Positions 35,701-47,704 of a stretch of DNA of 64,000 nt are shown here, piece after piece (position 1 is the first letter of the stretch; each line of letters opens with the position of its first letter). The stretch covers positions 19,683,501 to 19,747,500 of the forward strand of contig JAEOAD010000034.1 of assembly GCA_036365145.1 (NCBI GenBank), written 5' to 3'. Position numbers and translations under genes: made by a program. This DNA is from Orientallactaga sibirica (lineage: Eukaryota > Chordata > Mammalia > Rodentia > Dipodidae). Below the pieces are notes generated by a model. That model searched no databases. It had not been told where the DNA came from and saw only the letters and a list, made by a program, of their open reading frames with translations.

Positions 35701-36999
35701 AGCAGTTTGTTAGGTGTCTACATCTCACACCACACCCAGGCTACTGCAGCATTCAAAAGTAGTGAATGACAGTTATACAACATTTACAGCGTAATTCCAA
35801 CCACAGATAATATTCCAAGGAATTCCATGTTATCCAAATGGACTCATTCACTTTTAGTCTGTATTTCATGAGGAAAAAAAGAGAACATTCTTTACTTTTA
35901 TTGGACCTTTTTTCTTCCTTGTTCCTCCATCCCTTTCTTTTTCTTCCCTTTGATCATTCCCTTTCCATTGGTCTGTCTTTGCCATTCCTTGCTGTTAATT
36001 CTCCCTTTTCTCTTAATTACTTCCTTAATTCTAAATACCAGCTTCTACAGGGGTAAGGAATGATTATGTCATGTTGGGATTTCTATGTCATGTTGGGTAT
36101 TTTTGCTGGGCCACATCATATATGTGTGTATTGCCAGGAATGCAGTGAAGGAAGGGAAACATATTAGCAAGTGAACTTGATTTCTGTGCTTGATCCATTC
36201 ATTGACATGATTGGCAAAACATCTTGCCAAGGCATTGGCATGAGGTCTGATATTGTACTTTCTATAAATGTAGATATAGTCCACTTTTCTATTATGAAAG
36301 AAGCTAAATTCTTATTTTATCATGGCAGTAGACATTTTACATTAAAATCTGAAACTGAAAAAATGGGATCACAGACAAAAAAGTCAGCCATTGAAGAAAT
36401 ATTCCTCTCAAAATTTTCCATCTTTCTTATTTCTTCTCTTCCCTCTTGCTTTCTTTCCTTACCACTTTTCTTGCATGTGTTGATATAGTTATAATAATGT
36501 GCTTAGGAAAAAAGAGAATTGGATTATAAAACACATCTAATTAATGGACCTGTTGAGACATAGATCTAGCTATTTACTCACTGGTCTCTATCCCAGGTCT
36601 CATAAAATGATTATTAACTCCACACTTCCAAAACACTTGCTTTATGTCCAATATCATAAACTTTATAGTCATTATACCTTGATATTACTCCACCAGTATC
36701 AGTAATCCTGGGCTTTACAAGGACAACATTCAAATTCTCCTAAAATTTATTGTACCAAAATTTAGTTCAAAGATTTTTGGTGGAGTGAAATACAAATGAA
36801 ATCCTTAGTGGTCTAGAAATTTCCTTAGGATATTGAATCTCCCCAGTTTTCAATGATTGATAGCAATGATGTTACAATCTTAAGAAATCCTAGTCCCCTG
36901 TTCTGAGTAGTTCCAATCCAAGGAGTTGCACAACTGTAGAATGCAGAAGAAAGATAGCTACACATACTAATACGCCTTTCAAAAGATCCTTATTTTGCA

Positions 37000-37140
37000 T
37001 TAGTGGTGCCTGCCTGCAATGCCATAGCTTGGGAGGCTGAAGCAAGAGGATTGCTTTGAACTTCTGGAAAATATAGTGAACCCAGTGAGTTCCAAATAAT
37101 GCCTTGGCTTCAGAGTAAGACTGACTCAATAAAATACATA
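37000..37140 (+). mobile_element. B1-like SINE, diverged
   Basis: GCCTGCCTGCAATGCCATAG, GGGAGGCTGAAGCAAGAGGA and a diverged right part ending in an AATAAAATAC tail. Confidence 0.7.
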
Positions 37141-37329
37141 AAGCTCCCTAAAAGTCCTCATTTTAATTGCTAATTTTTATTCTTGAAAATTGACTATCAT
37201 ACTTTTCTCCATGAATTGTCACAGTCTATGAAACGTTTGTGTATATATTGTAACTACTACCCTATTCAGGTAAATTCTTGAGGTAATTATGTACTTTTGT
37301 TGTTATTTTTTCCAGACTAATAAACTCAA

Positions 37330-37625
37330 AACAACACCTTCATTGCCTAGGGGGAAGGAATATGACAGCTCCAGATGGTTCATCATCAAAGGCTGAATAT
37401 GTTTCTGGAATCCACCTCCTTCCTAGTGATGGGGTCCCTGATGGAACAGCCCACCCTTGGGTAACAGTTTCTGCAGAGGAAAAAAGAAGTGATGCCCCTC
37501 CTCTGCACCTGAGCCTAGATGGAGAGATTTCACATTTCATTAAGAGTCAGCAGCCACTCCTCAGTCTGTGCCTTTGTCCCATAGAAACATGAATGGGACC
37601 ATCTCCTTCCTGAATAAATGTTTTG
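37330..37625 (+). other. Unassigned unique segment with a 76-aa open frame
   Basis: A GC-balanced island with one frame, 37,362-37,592 (MTAPDGSSSKAEYVSG...), and a shorter minus frame. AATAAATG occurs shortly after its end. I do not recognise the protein and see no repeat family. It may be a fragment of an old pseudogene, a non-coding exon or chance. Confidence 0.2.
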
Positions 37626-38244
37626 TTTATGGTGCAGTTTCTGATAGTAATGTTTTCCATGTCCCCAGATGGCAGAGGAAAATGAAAAATCTCACCTTAC
37701 TTGATTATTCCTCAGATCTCCTTCATGACACTAATTATATAGTCTAATTAGTAGGCTCCTGGTCTAGAGATTGTGAACTACCTACAGAAAAGGGCTAAAT
37801 TTTGACATTGGATTGGTTTTGTCTTTCACCTAATGTACATGAAATTTCTGATGATGTGCAAGTGTAAGACTGAATGTATAAATTTATTTTTGATTTTTTA
37901 AAATACCAAATGGTATTTTCAGAGTTGCAGTTCTTAATTTAACAAATACTATATGTCAGACTACTGGAATGTGATTTATTTTGCCTTAAAAATGTTACCA
38001 TTAAGAGGAGAGAATATTATAACACAATGAATACATGAAAACAACTATGCTGCTCTGATAAGGGTGTGAGTATAATCTTGTGGGCCAGGAAGGGCATATG
38101 GTCAGTTCAGTGGACAGAGTGATGACATCCTTTAGTAGTGGGAACAGTCCCAGCAAAGCCCTTAGTGGAAAGATCCAGAAAGAAAGGAAGTGCATTTGCT
38201 TTGACTGAACCAAACATGCTGTTACATGCTGATTAAAAGCTTGG

Positions 38245-38465
38245 ACTCAGGGGCTGGTGGGATAGCTCAGTCAGCAAAGTGCTTGCCCTGCATGCATGAG
38301 CATTTGAGCTCAATTCACAGAATCCATTGAATACTGGCATGGATATGTGTCTGTAATCCCAGTGCTGGGAATGTGCGCATATGTTGATCCCTAGAGCTTG
38401 CTGTCTGTACAGACTTTCCTAATTTGTGGGCTCCACACCAGTGAGAGACCCTGTCTTAAAAGAAG
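38245..38465 (+). mobile_element. ID/B1 composite SINE
   Basis: The tRNA-like head GCTGGTGGGATAGCTCAGTC is followed by a B1-like part (CTGTAATCCCAGTGCTGGG) and ends GAGACCCTGTCTTAAAAG. Confidence 0.8.
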
Positions 38466-40268
38466 TGTTTAATATTCCTAAGGACATCACCCAAGGTTTT
38501 TCTCTAGCCTTGTGTATACATTTACATTGCTGAACAAGTTTGAACTTAATCTTGATTAGAGGACGAAGTAATGAATGACTTCATGTAAGGGACTGATGTC
38601 AAAATCTTATTTTTAAAAATTATTATATTTTATTCAGTAGAAACATTTTATGGACAAATCATATGTTGGTACCATCATTTCCTTCCTCCCTGCCCCCACT
38701 GCACTGAGGACTGTCCTTAGTGGAATTGCTGTGATCACCATGTAGTTGTAGGATGTGAGTTGTAAGAGCAGCAGTCAGTCATTGGGGTGAGAGCTATATC
38801 TCTGGATATTACTTCCCACCCTGTAGCTCTTACATTCTTTCTATGCCCACTTCTGCAAACTTCCCTGAGCCTTGATTGGCATGCTTTAATTCTACTATAG
38901 AGTCGAGCACTTAGCAGCTCCTGGATTTCTACTTTGTGGCATTTTAAATATCCTCAGTGTCTGTCTTCATTACTCTGGCCCAGGTTATCAGATGCAACAT
39001 GGAAGCAGCACCCTTGTTCATTTCACCAGTTCCTCTGTGGTTTCACTTGGACCCTGAATGCTGTGCCAGGGGTGGCTCATCTCCTGTGAGGGAGTCAGCT
39101 ATTTATTCTTGCCTTGTTGGTAGATTATGGTTGCCTTTGGTTCTTGCTGCTTTCTGAAAAAGAAAAACAGATTCTCCAATGGAGAGTAAGATCAGGATAG
39201 AGTAAAGTGGATAAGGATATTTAATTTAGAGAGATTTTTATGGGTGTAGATTCACTTTTGGATGAAGGCAAGTGGGAGCTTCTCACTGGAGTCAATTATT
39301 TTGGCCTCCATAGGGTCCTGAATTGGTTCCTAGTTCCAGTTATGAGTTCCTTTCCACTGACAGGATCTCACAGCTAATCAAAGAGCCATTGGTTACCCAT
39401 CTAGGCTGTGTGCCACTATTGCACAGGTGTGTACATCTTGTCACATTGGTTGTTTTCATATAGCAGTGTCCCCTGCTTGCTCACAACATCGTTGGCCATT
39501 TTTCCTGATCAGCTCATGTAGCACTTTTGAGCACTATATGGGTTAACATCTGGGAACTGGTTTCCTTTCAGATTATGCTGGATCTCTTGATGTTCTGCAT
39601 TACCACCATGTAGTGTCTTCAACAATAGGGTGTTACCTTTTACCTCAGGTGGGTAATCAAGTGATCTGACAGAAGCCAGTCTTGTTTTGAGGACCTTGTA
39701 GATCTCTCTAATCAACAACTGAACATGGATTGTAACAAATTTCTGGTACCAGAAGTTGCAAGCCAGGACCATATGTTTTAGGGTTAGGCCTCATCCCACC
39801 CTATCCAGGGTCCTTCTTATTAGACTATCCCTCCATGATTCTATTTAGGGTTATGTCTTTTAGTCTGCTCTCCAGAAAGAAGGTTTCTATGGCACCAATT
39901 TATTTTGTATTTGGTTTTTGTGTATATTTTTCCCCTCCTTCCTGTTCACCACCCTCAAAACCTTTCATTCCTCTTGTCTGCCTCCCAAATTGTCTGTCAG
40001 CTATTCCTGCAACTCAAACTGTTCCACAGATGAGGGAGTACATTTGGCTTTTGTCTTTCTGTGCTTGTGTCAGTTTGCTTAGTATGAACTGTTTGAAGTT
40101 CTTCAATTTTACTCCTAATTTCATTATATCATTTTTTTCATAGTGATGAATAGAATTCATTATCCATTCATCAAATAATGGACATCCGAGTTGATTCCAG
40201 TTTTTACTTTTGTGAATTGAGCAGCTATAAACATGGTTGAGCAGCAAATATCTTTGCAGTGAAGAGTG

Positions 40269-41236
40269 GAGCCCTACAGAACATAGAGAGACCTGGTTGG
40301 ATTCCAGAAGAGAATCAGTCCTCACACAGTTAGCTTGTCTAGTGCAAAGCACTACATGAACTACTGGGGAAAGTGTTCAACAATGATGTGAGCAAGCAAG
40401 GGTCTAATAAGGTACTCAGAAACAATCTAACAAGTACACATCAGTGCAATGGTAGCCCACAGCCTTGAAGGGTAACCAATGGCTTTCTGATTGGCTAAGA
40501 GAGCCACTCAGTGGAAAGGGACTCATATCTGGAACTGAGAACCAGGTCTGTATCCTATGGAGACAAATGTTATGCTTGCCAATGTCAAGCTGTCACTAGT
40601 CTTTGGTTAAAAGTACAGTTATATCCATCATACTCTCCCTAAATTAATAATGCTTATCCAATTTAACCTATGCTATGCTGACTTTACTCTCCATTGGAGA
40701 ATATGTTTTTCTTTTTCAAAAGGTAGTGAGACCACAGGAGCTAAACCACCCCACACATCTCAGTAAAGGCCCAGGCAAAATCACAGAAAAAGTGTGCAAA
40801 TGAGCAAGAGTGATACTTCCATGGTGAGCCTGACAAGTAGCACCAGTGTAAAGCAGTCAGATACTGAGGATACTCAACCCAAAACAAAGCAGAGATACCA
40901 GGCTCCTAAGTGCTTATCACTGAAGTAGACTTAAAATACCCACCAAGTCTCAGGGAATTTTGCAGAAGAGAGGGGAGGAAAGATCTCAAGAGTCACAGGT
41001 TGGGATGTCATGCCCAGAGGTACTCCCTACCACCCATATCTGACTGCTGCTTCCACAAGGCATAACCCAAAACCCCATGGGGAATACCAGCAACCCCACT
41101 GAGAAGGGCACCCTGTGGAATGGGGGGGGAGGAGGGAAAAGGTGGTACTAACACATGATGTATTTATACCAAATATTTTCTTAATAATAATGAAAGAAAG
41201 AAAGAAAGAAAGAAAGAGAGAAAGAAAGAAAGAAAG
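40269..41236 (+). mobile_element. LINE-1 3' UTR insertion nested in another L1
   Basis: About 970 bp of L1 3' UTR only, ending in (GAAA)n. It interrupts a minus-strand L1 whose sequence resumes at GTGATCTGTAGGGTAGATGC. AAGAGTG precedes the insert (40,262-40,268) and follows its tail, consistent with a short target-site duplication. Confidence 0.75.
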
Positions 41237-41870
41237 AAAAGAGTGATCTGTAGGGTAGATGCCCAGTAGAGGAATGGCTGGGTCAGTTAGTAGCTCAATT
41301 TTCATCTTTTTCAGGAGTTTCCATATTGACTTCCAAGGTGGTTCTACAAGTTTATACTCCTACTAGCAATGAATGGGGGTTCCTATTTGCTTGCATTCTT
41401 GCCAACATTTATCATCATTTGATTTTTTAATGATTGCCATCCTTTTGGGGGTAAAGTGGAATCTCATAGTTGTTTTAATTTTCATTTCCCTGATGGTTAA
41501 GGACATTGAGCATTTTCTTAGGTGAGTATTAACCATTTGTATTTCTTCCTTTCAGAATTCCCTATTCAGCTTTCTGCCCCCCCCTTTTTTGTGGATTATT
41601 TGATTTTTATTGCTTAGTTTTGGGGGTTCTTTGTAGATTCTAGATATTAGGCCTCAGTCAGTGGCATAGCTGGTGAAGATTTTCTCCCATTCTGTGGGTA
41701 TCATTTCAAAAGATGCAGAGAAGGTCTTCAACAAAATACAACATGACTTCATGATTAAAATACTGGAAAGACTAGGCATGGAGGGTTTATAGCTCAACAT
41801 AACAAAGCCTATATACAAAGCATCTAAAGCAAAAATCATACTTAATGGGGAAATACTCAAGAAGTTCCCA

Positions 41871-42074
41871 TTGAGATTGAGAACAAGATGGGGTGCCCAC
41901 TCACCACTGCTCTTCAATATAGTGCTACAAGTCCTAGCACAAGCAATAAGACAGGAGAAAGAAATGAAAGGGATACAAATTGGAAAGGAAGAAGCCAAAG
42001 TAGCTTTATTTGTAGATGACATGATCATATACATAAGTGATCCAAAAGACTACCATAAAACTGAAGATGATTAA
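41871..42074 (+). pseudogene. L1 ORF2 reverse-transcriptase fragment
   Basis: The 67-residue frame contains [18 protein letters not shown] and [14 protein letters not shown], the L1 reverse-transcriptase core with FVDD in place of the usual FADD. It is part of the inverted L1 segment, and frames are broken on both sides. Confidence 0.85.
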
Positions 42075-43129
42075 TTCCTTTAGTAAAGTGGCAAGATACT
42101 AAATCAACACACAAAATCAGTAGCCTTTCTATATGCAAAGGAGAAATATGCAGAGAAAAAAATCACTGAGGCTATTCCATTTTCAATAGCCACAAAAAAT
42201 CAAACACCTTAGAATAACACTAACCAAGGATGTTAAAGACCTATACAATGATAACATTCTAGAAAAAAATTGAGGAGGACATGAGAAGATGAGAAAAAAA
42301 AAAAACTCACATGCTCCTGGATAGGTAGAGTTAATATTGTGAAAATGGCTACTCTACCAAAAGCAATATACAGATGCAACATAATACCAATTAAATTCCC
42401 AGCATCATTCTTCATAGAGATAGAAAAAGTAATCTCAAAATTCATACAGAATGGTAAAAGGCCATGGATATTCAAAAATATTGTTAGCAAAAGGAACACC
42501 CCTGTAGTATCACAATACCTAATATAAAGCTATACTATAAGCCATTGTAACAAAAACAGCATGGTACTGGCATAAAAACAGACATATAGACCAAAGGAAT
42601 AGAATTGAAGACACAGTCCTTAATGCAAGTAACTGCTGCAACTTTATCTTTGACACAGATGCCAACAACATACACCAGAGAAAAGACAGCATCTTCAAAA
42701 AATGGTGCCAGACAAATTGGATAACCACATGTAAAAAATGAAACTAGACCTACTCCTCTCACCAGGCACAAAATCAATGCCAAATGGATTAAAGGCCTCA
42801 GTATATGACCTGAAACTCTCAAACTACTCGATGAAAATATAGAGGGAACACTCCACAAGAAAGGAGTGGGGAAAGACTTCCTGATCAACACATCAGTAGC
42901 CCAGGAAATTAAACAATCACTCAACCCATCGAATCCCATGAAGCTAAAAAGCTTTTGTACAGAATGCCTTAGAGTTGCATGCTCTACCAAATGAACTAGC
43001 AGGGCAAAAGTCTTCTTTATAAAAGGTAACTCTGGTTATTGATTGAGCAAGTGACTTTACTTACCTGAAGGTAAGGAGATAGGGCTAGTGGCCAGATCTG
43101 AGATGATAAAGCTTGCATAAAGAAAATGC

Positions 43130-43520
43130 TTGAATTGCTTTAGTGTCTACTGTCATCTCCATAGAGACACTGCTGTGGCTAGCACTGAGACCTCAACATT
43201 CATCAAAGCAGAAAATAAGAGGTTGTTGAAAGCTCAATATAGGCTAAATGAGATATCTAACATGCCCTTCAAGGCTCAGGCAATTTTGCAAAACAGAGAG
43301 TAGAAAGAATATGAGAGCCACAGGGTGGGAAGGAGGACTCTGGGCACTGTCCTTGCATAATGAACTGACTAGTATCTTCATTACACTGCTATGGTTACTC
43401 AGTTTCTCACAAGACCTGCCCTGTTCTGAGCCCCTCAGATTTTGATGTGGAGAAGAGAGGAGGACAAAAAAAATGAAATAACAAAATGGACAAAGGTCTA
43501 CTAGAAAGAGGAGGTTCTTC
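43130..43520 (+). mobile_element. L1 3' UTR-related fragment
   Basis: Contains CATGCCCTTCAAGGCTCAGG, then AGAAAGAATATGAGAGCCAC, the same order of blocks as other L1 3' ends here and as 53,625-53,900, but diverged. It ends in A-rich sequence. Confidence 0.5.
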
Positions 43521-44329
43521 TGTGGATTGGGGTCAGTGGAGAGGGGACAAGTAGGATAACGTGGTGAATATGGTCAAATTGTAGTATGTTCATTTTCTAT
43601 TAAAAAACTTTGAGGATGCATGAAACCAGACTTAGGAAGCAGAAAAAAAAATACATTTCTTTGTGAGGGCACAGAGATGAGGCAGAAGGAAAGATGAGAA
43701 AATAGTTGGCAAAATACTGAAGAAAGACATTCTGTAACTAACTATATAAAGGGTCACGAAGAAAGAATAGGCTTATTCCTTATGCTTTCTAGTGTTCCTA
43801 GGAAATCAAGACCAGAACAGTGTGAGGAGGTATTGTACCACATAATAGGTGAGGAATGCTCTTCAGTGCTAGGCACTGGCTAGCTTCCTAGCCTAGATAC
43901 ACTCCCTATATCCTAGAAAAAAAAATTATAGAATTCACCAATCTTATGTAAGATAGTTAATAAATAAGACATTCTGAGAAATTTATGCCTCTTTCTAGTA
44001 CAGAAAAATTTCCATTTAACCTCTCTTATCCATAAAGCCATCTTGTATCTTCAACTACTTCCAAAAACAAGAAGCACACAAACTTATTAGCCAGTCCTAT
44101 GCTTATTTTGAAAGTTTAATGATGGACATTAATTATGATCATAGTGAACCTTTTACTCACAAAATATAATTGCCTAAATCCTTTTAGTTTCATGATCACC
44201 CTACTAAGGAAACAGAGATTTAGTGAGTACCTCTGTGCAACAAGGGTTAGTGCCAGATTTCAGAACTGCTATTCTGATTCCACAATGTGTGTGTGTGAAT
44301 GTGTGAGTGTGTGCACATATGTATGTATA

Positions 44330-44360
44330 CATGTATGTGTGTGTGTGTGTGTGTGTGTGC
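44330..44360. repeat. (GT)n microsatellite
   Basis: A TGTG-rich stretch from about 44,285 ends in about 13 GT units. Confidence 0.9.
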
Positions 44361-44453
44361 CTTTAAGCATTATATGGACATAATTTTCTGGTTACATATT
44401 GATTTCTTTCATTTGACTAATCTTCAAACAAGGAAGAACTTGTTTAGTAATTA

Positions 44454-44830
44454 TGATAGTTAATCTCTATGGTCAACTTGATTAGATCTAGAATCACTCA
44501 GGAGACAAATCTCTGGGTGTATATAGGAGATAGTTTCTAGACTGGGTTAATTGTGGTGAAAGGGCCCACTTTAACTATAGATAGCAACCTCCCATGGGCT
44601 ATAGGCCAAAACTTATAAAAGGAGCAAGTAGAACTTCAACATTCATATTTACCCATCTTCTGACTATGGATGGAATGGGACCAGCATCCTCCTGTTGCTA
44701 TGCCTTCCCTTTACCATGATGGGCTGTATGCCCTGGTACTGTATGCCAAAACAAGCCCTGTCTCCCTTAATTTGCTTTTTGTCAGTATATTGTTACAGCC
44801 ATGAGAAAAGCCATGAATGCAGTAACTATC
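44454..44830 (+). mobile_element. ERVL-MaLR-type LTR
   Basis: Contains GTCAACTTGATTAGATCTAG, ACCATGATGGGCTGTATGCC and TCCCTTAATTTGCTTTTTGT, then CAGCCATGAGAAAAG. This is the block order of rodent/mammalian MaLR-like LTRs. The usual polyadenylation AATAAA is mutated. Boundaries approximate. Confidence 0.6.
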
Positions 44831-45158
44831 CATCCCATGTCTTCATCATGCAATGGTACAGAATACATAAATATTTAATTGATATTTCTTGGAAAATTAA
44901 AGTATTAACAAAACAACCTTTTATGATTTGTTCCTTTTGGTTTAAAGGATAAAGTACAAAGCATTCTTCATGAAATGTCTAAATATGGCTTTATCATCTA
45001 AAATCATAAACCATAGACCTTTATCATTCACCTGAAGCATGCTTCTTTGTGGAGTGCTCATTCAACACTCATAGCCCCAATTTTGACATATGGTTTCCAC
45101 TTCTTCCTACCAGCAGTAAACTTTCCTCTTCTCATTCTGCTTTCTAAAATGTTACTAA

Positions 45159-45710
45159 TTAATAGTGGTTGCAACAAATGGAACCCTTACCACAACCAGC
45201 TGTTCCCTGATTAAAAAAATCTCTTACCCATGTATACAAGCCCTTGATGATTTCAAGAGACCAGAAGAAAATTGTCACGGAACGAGGGACTCTGTGCCTG
45301 ACCTTCTGGTGCCAAGTCATGTAGATGAAAAGAGAACTAAGATGAGTAAGCTTCCCAGATGTTCTGCTGTCAGGACCCCAAGGATACTGGGACTGGAGAC
45401 TGAGTTTCCAAAGTTGGAATGGCCATGTGTAGACATTGTTGCACAGTGTAATACACCCTATAAAAAGGAAAGTTAATTCCAGATTGAAAGCATGGGGATG
45501 GTTGGAAACATAGGTAAAAGGCCGGAGGCTTGGGTACAAACAGAGGAGTTTAGAGAAGGGAAATTGGGATGCTTTCAGAGTACTAGGGGTGAGGGACAGT
45601 GCTGTATTATCACAAAGACCAGGATTGGAGAAGTCATAAGGACTTGTGTTACCATTCCTAAGAGGAGAGGACAGCACCAAACATTTAATAAACTCCAATC
45701 CTATGTTTGA
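45159..45710. other. Unassigned unique segment with overlapping open frames
   Basis: A 179-residue frame on the minus strand (45,159-45,698) overlaps 103- and 72-residue frames on the plus strand. I recognise none of them. The minus frame has no domain, signal or composition typical of a real protein. Probably non-coding. Confidence 0.2.
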
Positions 45711-45884
45711 GGCTTTGTAAGGCTTGAAGGGAAGAGGGAATAGTTAGGAAAATGGTCATGGCAGGTGTGCTTGAGAAGCTCAGAGTTTAGTGGAGATGAA
45801 GGGAATTAAGTGTCTATGTATTCTAATGGTGAAGGATACTGTATCAAGGTCTCTCAGAAGGTCAATGAATCCATATCTACAAGC

Positions 45885-45984
45885 TATATGTAAAAGTGTA
45901 CACCTATAACCCCAGCACTTGTGAGAATGAGATAGGAAGGTCACAAGTTCAAGGCCAGCATGGGCTACTTAAAACAAAACCAAG
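45885..45984 (+). mobile_element. B1 SINE, 5' part
   Basis: GTACACCTATAACCCCAGCA, CACAAGTTCAAGGCCAGCAT and GGGCTACTTAAAACAAAACC. A DIP-like SINE follows immediately. Confidence 0.75.
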
Positions 45985-46195
45985 GGCTAGAGAGATGGCT
46001 TAGTGATTAAAGTGCTTGCTTGTGAAGCCTAAGTACCTAGGTTTGGCTCTCCAGTTCCCACATAAGGCAGTTGCATAATGTGGTGCTTGCATCTGGAGTT
46101 CATTTGCAGTGGATAGACTCTCTGCCGTGCCCCTTATTTCTTTATCTGCCTCTCTTTCTATCTGAAATAAATGAATAAAATATTTTTATAAACAC
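45985..46195 (+). mobile_element. B2-superfamily (DIP-like) SINE
   Basis: GGGCTAGAGAGATGGCTTAG, TTGTGAAGCCTAAGTACCTA and GGAGTTCATTTGCAGTGGAT, with a TC-rich stretch and a GAAATAAATGAATAAAAT tail. Confidence 0.92.
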
Positions 46196-46371
46196 AAAAC
46201 CAAAATCATCTTGATCTCTTTGTGGAAGGATGGGGTGGGAGTCATCCAGAGCCTTACACAAAGAAGTGTAGTCTTAGCTGAAGGTTGAAGAGTGTAAAGT
46301 TTGAAGAGGCTACTATGTCAATAGAAGCCTAATTATATCAAGAGAAGTTATCAGCTACATTAAGAATGGCT

Positions 46372-46373
<2 letters not shown>

Positions 46374-46461
<88 letters not shown>
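46374..46461. repeat. (TA)n(GA)n compound microsatellite
   Basis: About 27 TA units pass into about 17 GA units, immediately beside an L1 fragment. Confidence 0.95.
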
Positions 46462-46466
<5 letters not shown>

Positions 46467-47700
46467 GCAGCACTCTTGGTCAGGTCCCCAATTCCTCCGT
46501 GGTTTCAGCTGGGCTGGGGCTGGGGTGGAGTGCACTGGGTTGGTTATCTCCTCAGGTCCAGCCCAGTCTGAAAAAGAGAAGCAGATTCTTCAACAGAGAA
46601 TGAAGTCATCATGGGTTAAATAGGATAACCATTATTAACTTAGATAGAAGTAAAAGAGTGTAGACCCTTTCACAGTCCAAGTTAGTGGGAGCTTGACAAT
46701 GGAAAGCAGAATCACGATCTGGATATGGTTCTGACTTGTTTCCCAGTTCTAGATATGGTTTTCTTTCCACTGAGTGGATCTGTTAGCCAATCCAAGAGCA
46801 GTTGGTTACCCACCCTGGCTGTGTGCCACTATTGCGCTTATGTGAGCATCATGTCAGGTTGTTTGCTCCTGAGTCACATAGACTTTGAGTTACTTGGACA
46901 GATGTGTGTCACTTTCCCCCAGAGGCTCATGTAGTGCTTTGCAGCACTAGATGGGCTTATTGTTTGGGGACTGGCTCTCCTCCGGATTCCAACCAGGTCT
47001 CTCTATGGTGTGTGCCAACAGCATTTGGTGTCTTCAGCTATAGGGTCTTATGGATGTAGACTACATCCTGGTACAGGGAATTACAGGCCAGTGCCAAGGG
47101 AAAAGAAAAGAGAAAAAAACAGAGAAGAAAGAGAAACAGGAGAAATTTGAGGTTAGCTTTCATCTCACTTTCTCCAGGGCCCTTTGATTCAGGTACTCCC
47201 CATAAGGTCCTCTTGAGGGTTCTACCTTTTAGTCTGACTTCCAGGATAGAGGATTCTATGGTACCAGTTCCATTTGGGTTTAGTTTTGTGTCCCCCCCCC
47301 AACACTCCTCCCCTTCCCCCAAGCCCTAACCTCCCTATTGTTTAAGCTTGAAAATGCTATTCAGTTATGTCAGCAACTTGGGCTGAGGTCACTCAACACC
47401 TACCAAATCAGAGATCCAGAAGCTCCTAAGTGCCCATCACTGAAGTAGACTTAAAATACTCCCAGCATAGCTCAGGGAATTTTTGTGTAAGTGGGGGGTG
47501 GAAAAATTGTTAGAGACACAAGTTGGGACATTTTGCACAAAGACATTGCCTATCCCTCTGTCATAATTCATGACCCACAATCCCCATGGGGTTGACCTGC
47601 ATCTCCAATGAGGAAGGCCTTTTCATAAAAGGGAGGAGGGAAAGAATGGTACCAACATGTCTTGTTTACATACAAAATATATCCATATCTAATAAAAAGT
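46462..47700 (+). mobile_element. LINE-1 3' end with 5' inversion
   Basis: 46,462-47,345 is L1 3' UTR on the minus strand. At about 47,360 orientation flips and 47,375-47,700 is the following part of the same 3' UTR on the plus strand, ending A-rich. The outer end of the inverted part (AGAGTGCTGCTTC) and the start of the plus part (CACTCAACACCTACC) are about 40-60 bp apart in intact copies, so the two parts were nearly contiguous. Confidence 0.7.
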
Positions 47701-47704
47701 TATC

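Larger units (their letters stand above)
38620..42963 (-). mobile_element. LINE-1 with 5' inversion (twin-priming structure)
   Basis: The 3' part is on the minus strand from an A-rich end near 38,620: 3' UTR to about 39,990, then the ORF2 C-terminus (zinc-knuckle side) to about 41,700, split by another L1 at 40,269-41,236. At about 41,705 the orientation flips. 41,705-42,963 is ORF2 on the + strand, from the RT region to just short of the segment where the minus part begins. Joining 5'-most to 5'-most with nearly contiguous coverage is the twin-priming geometry. It carries many stops and is dead. Confidence 0.8.
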
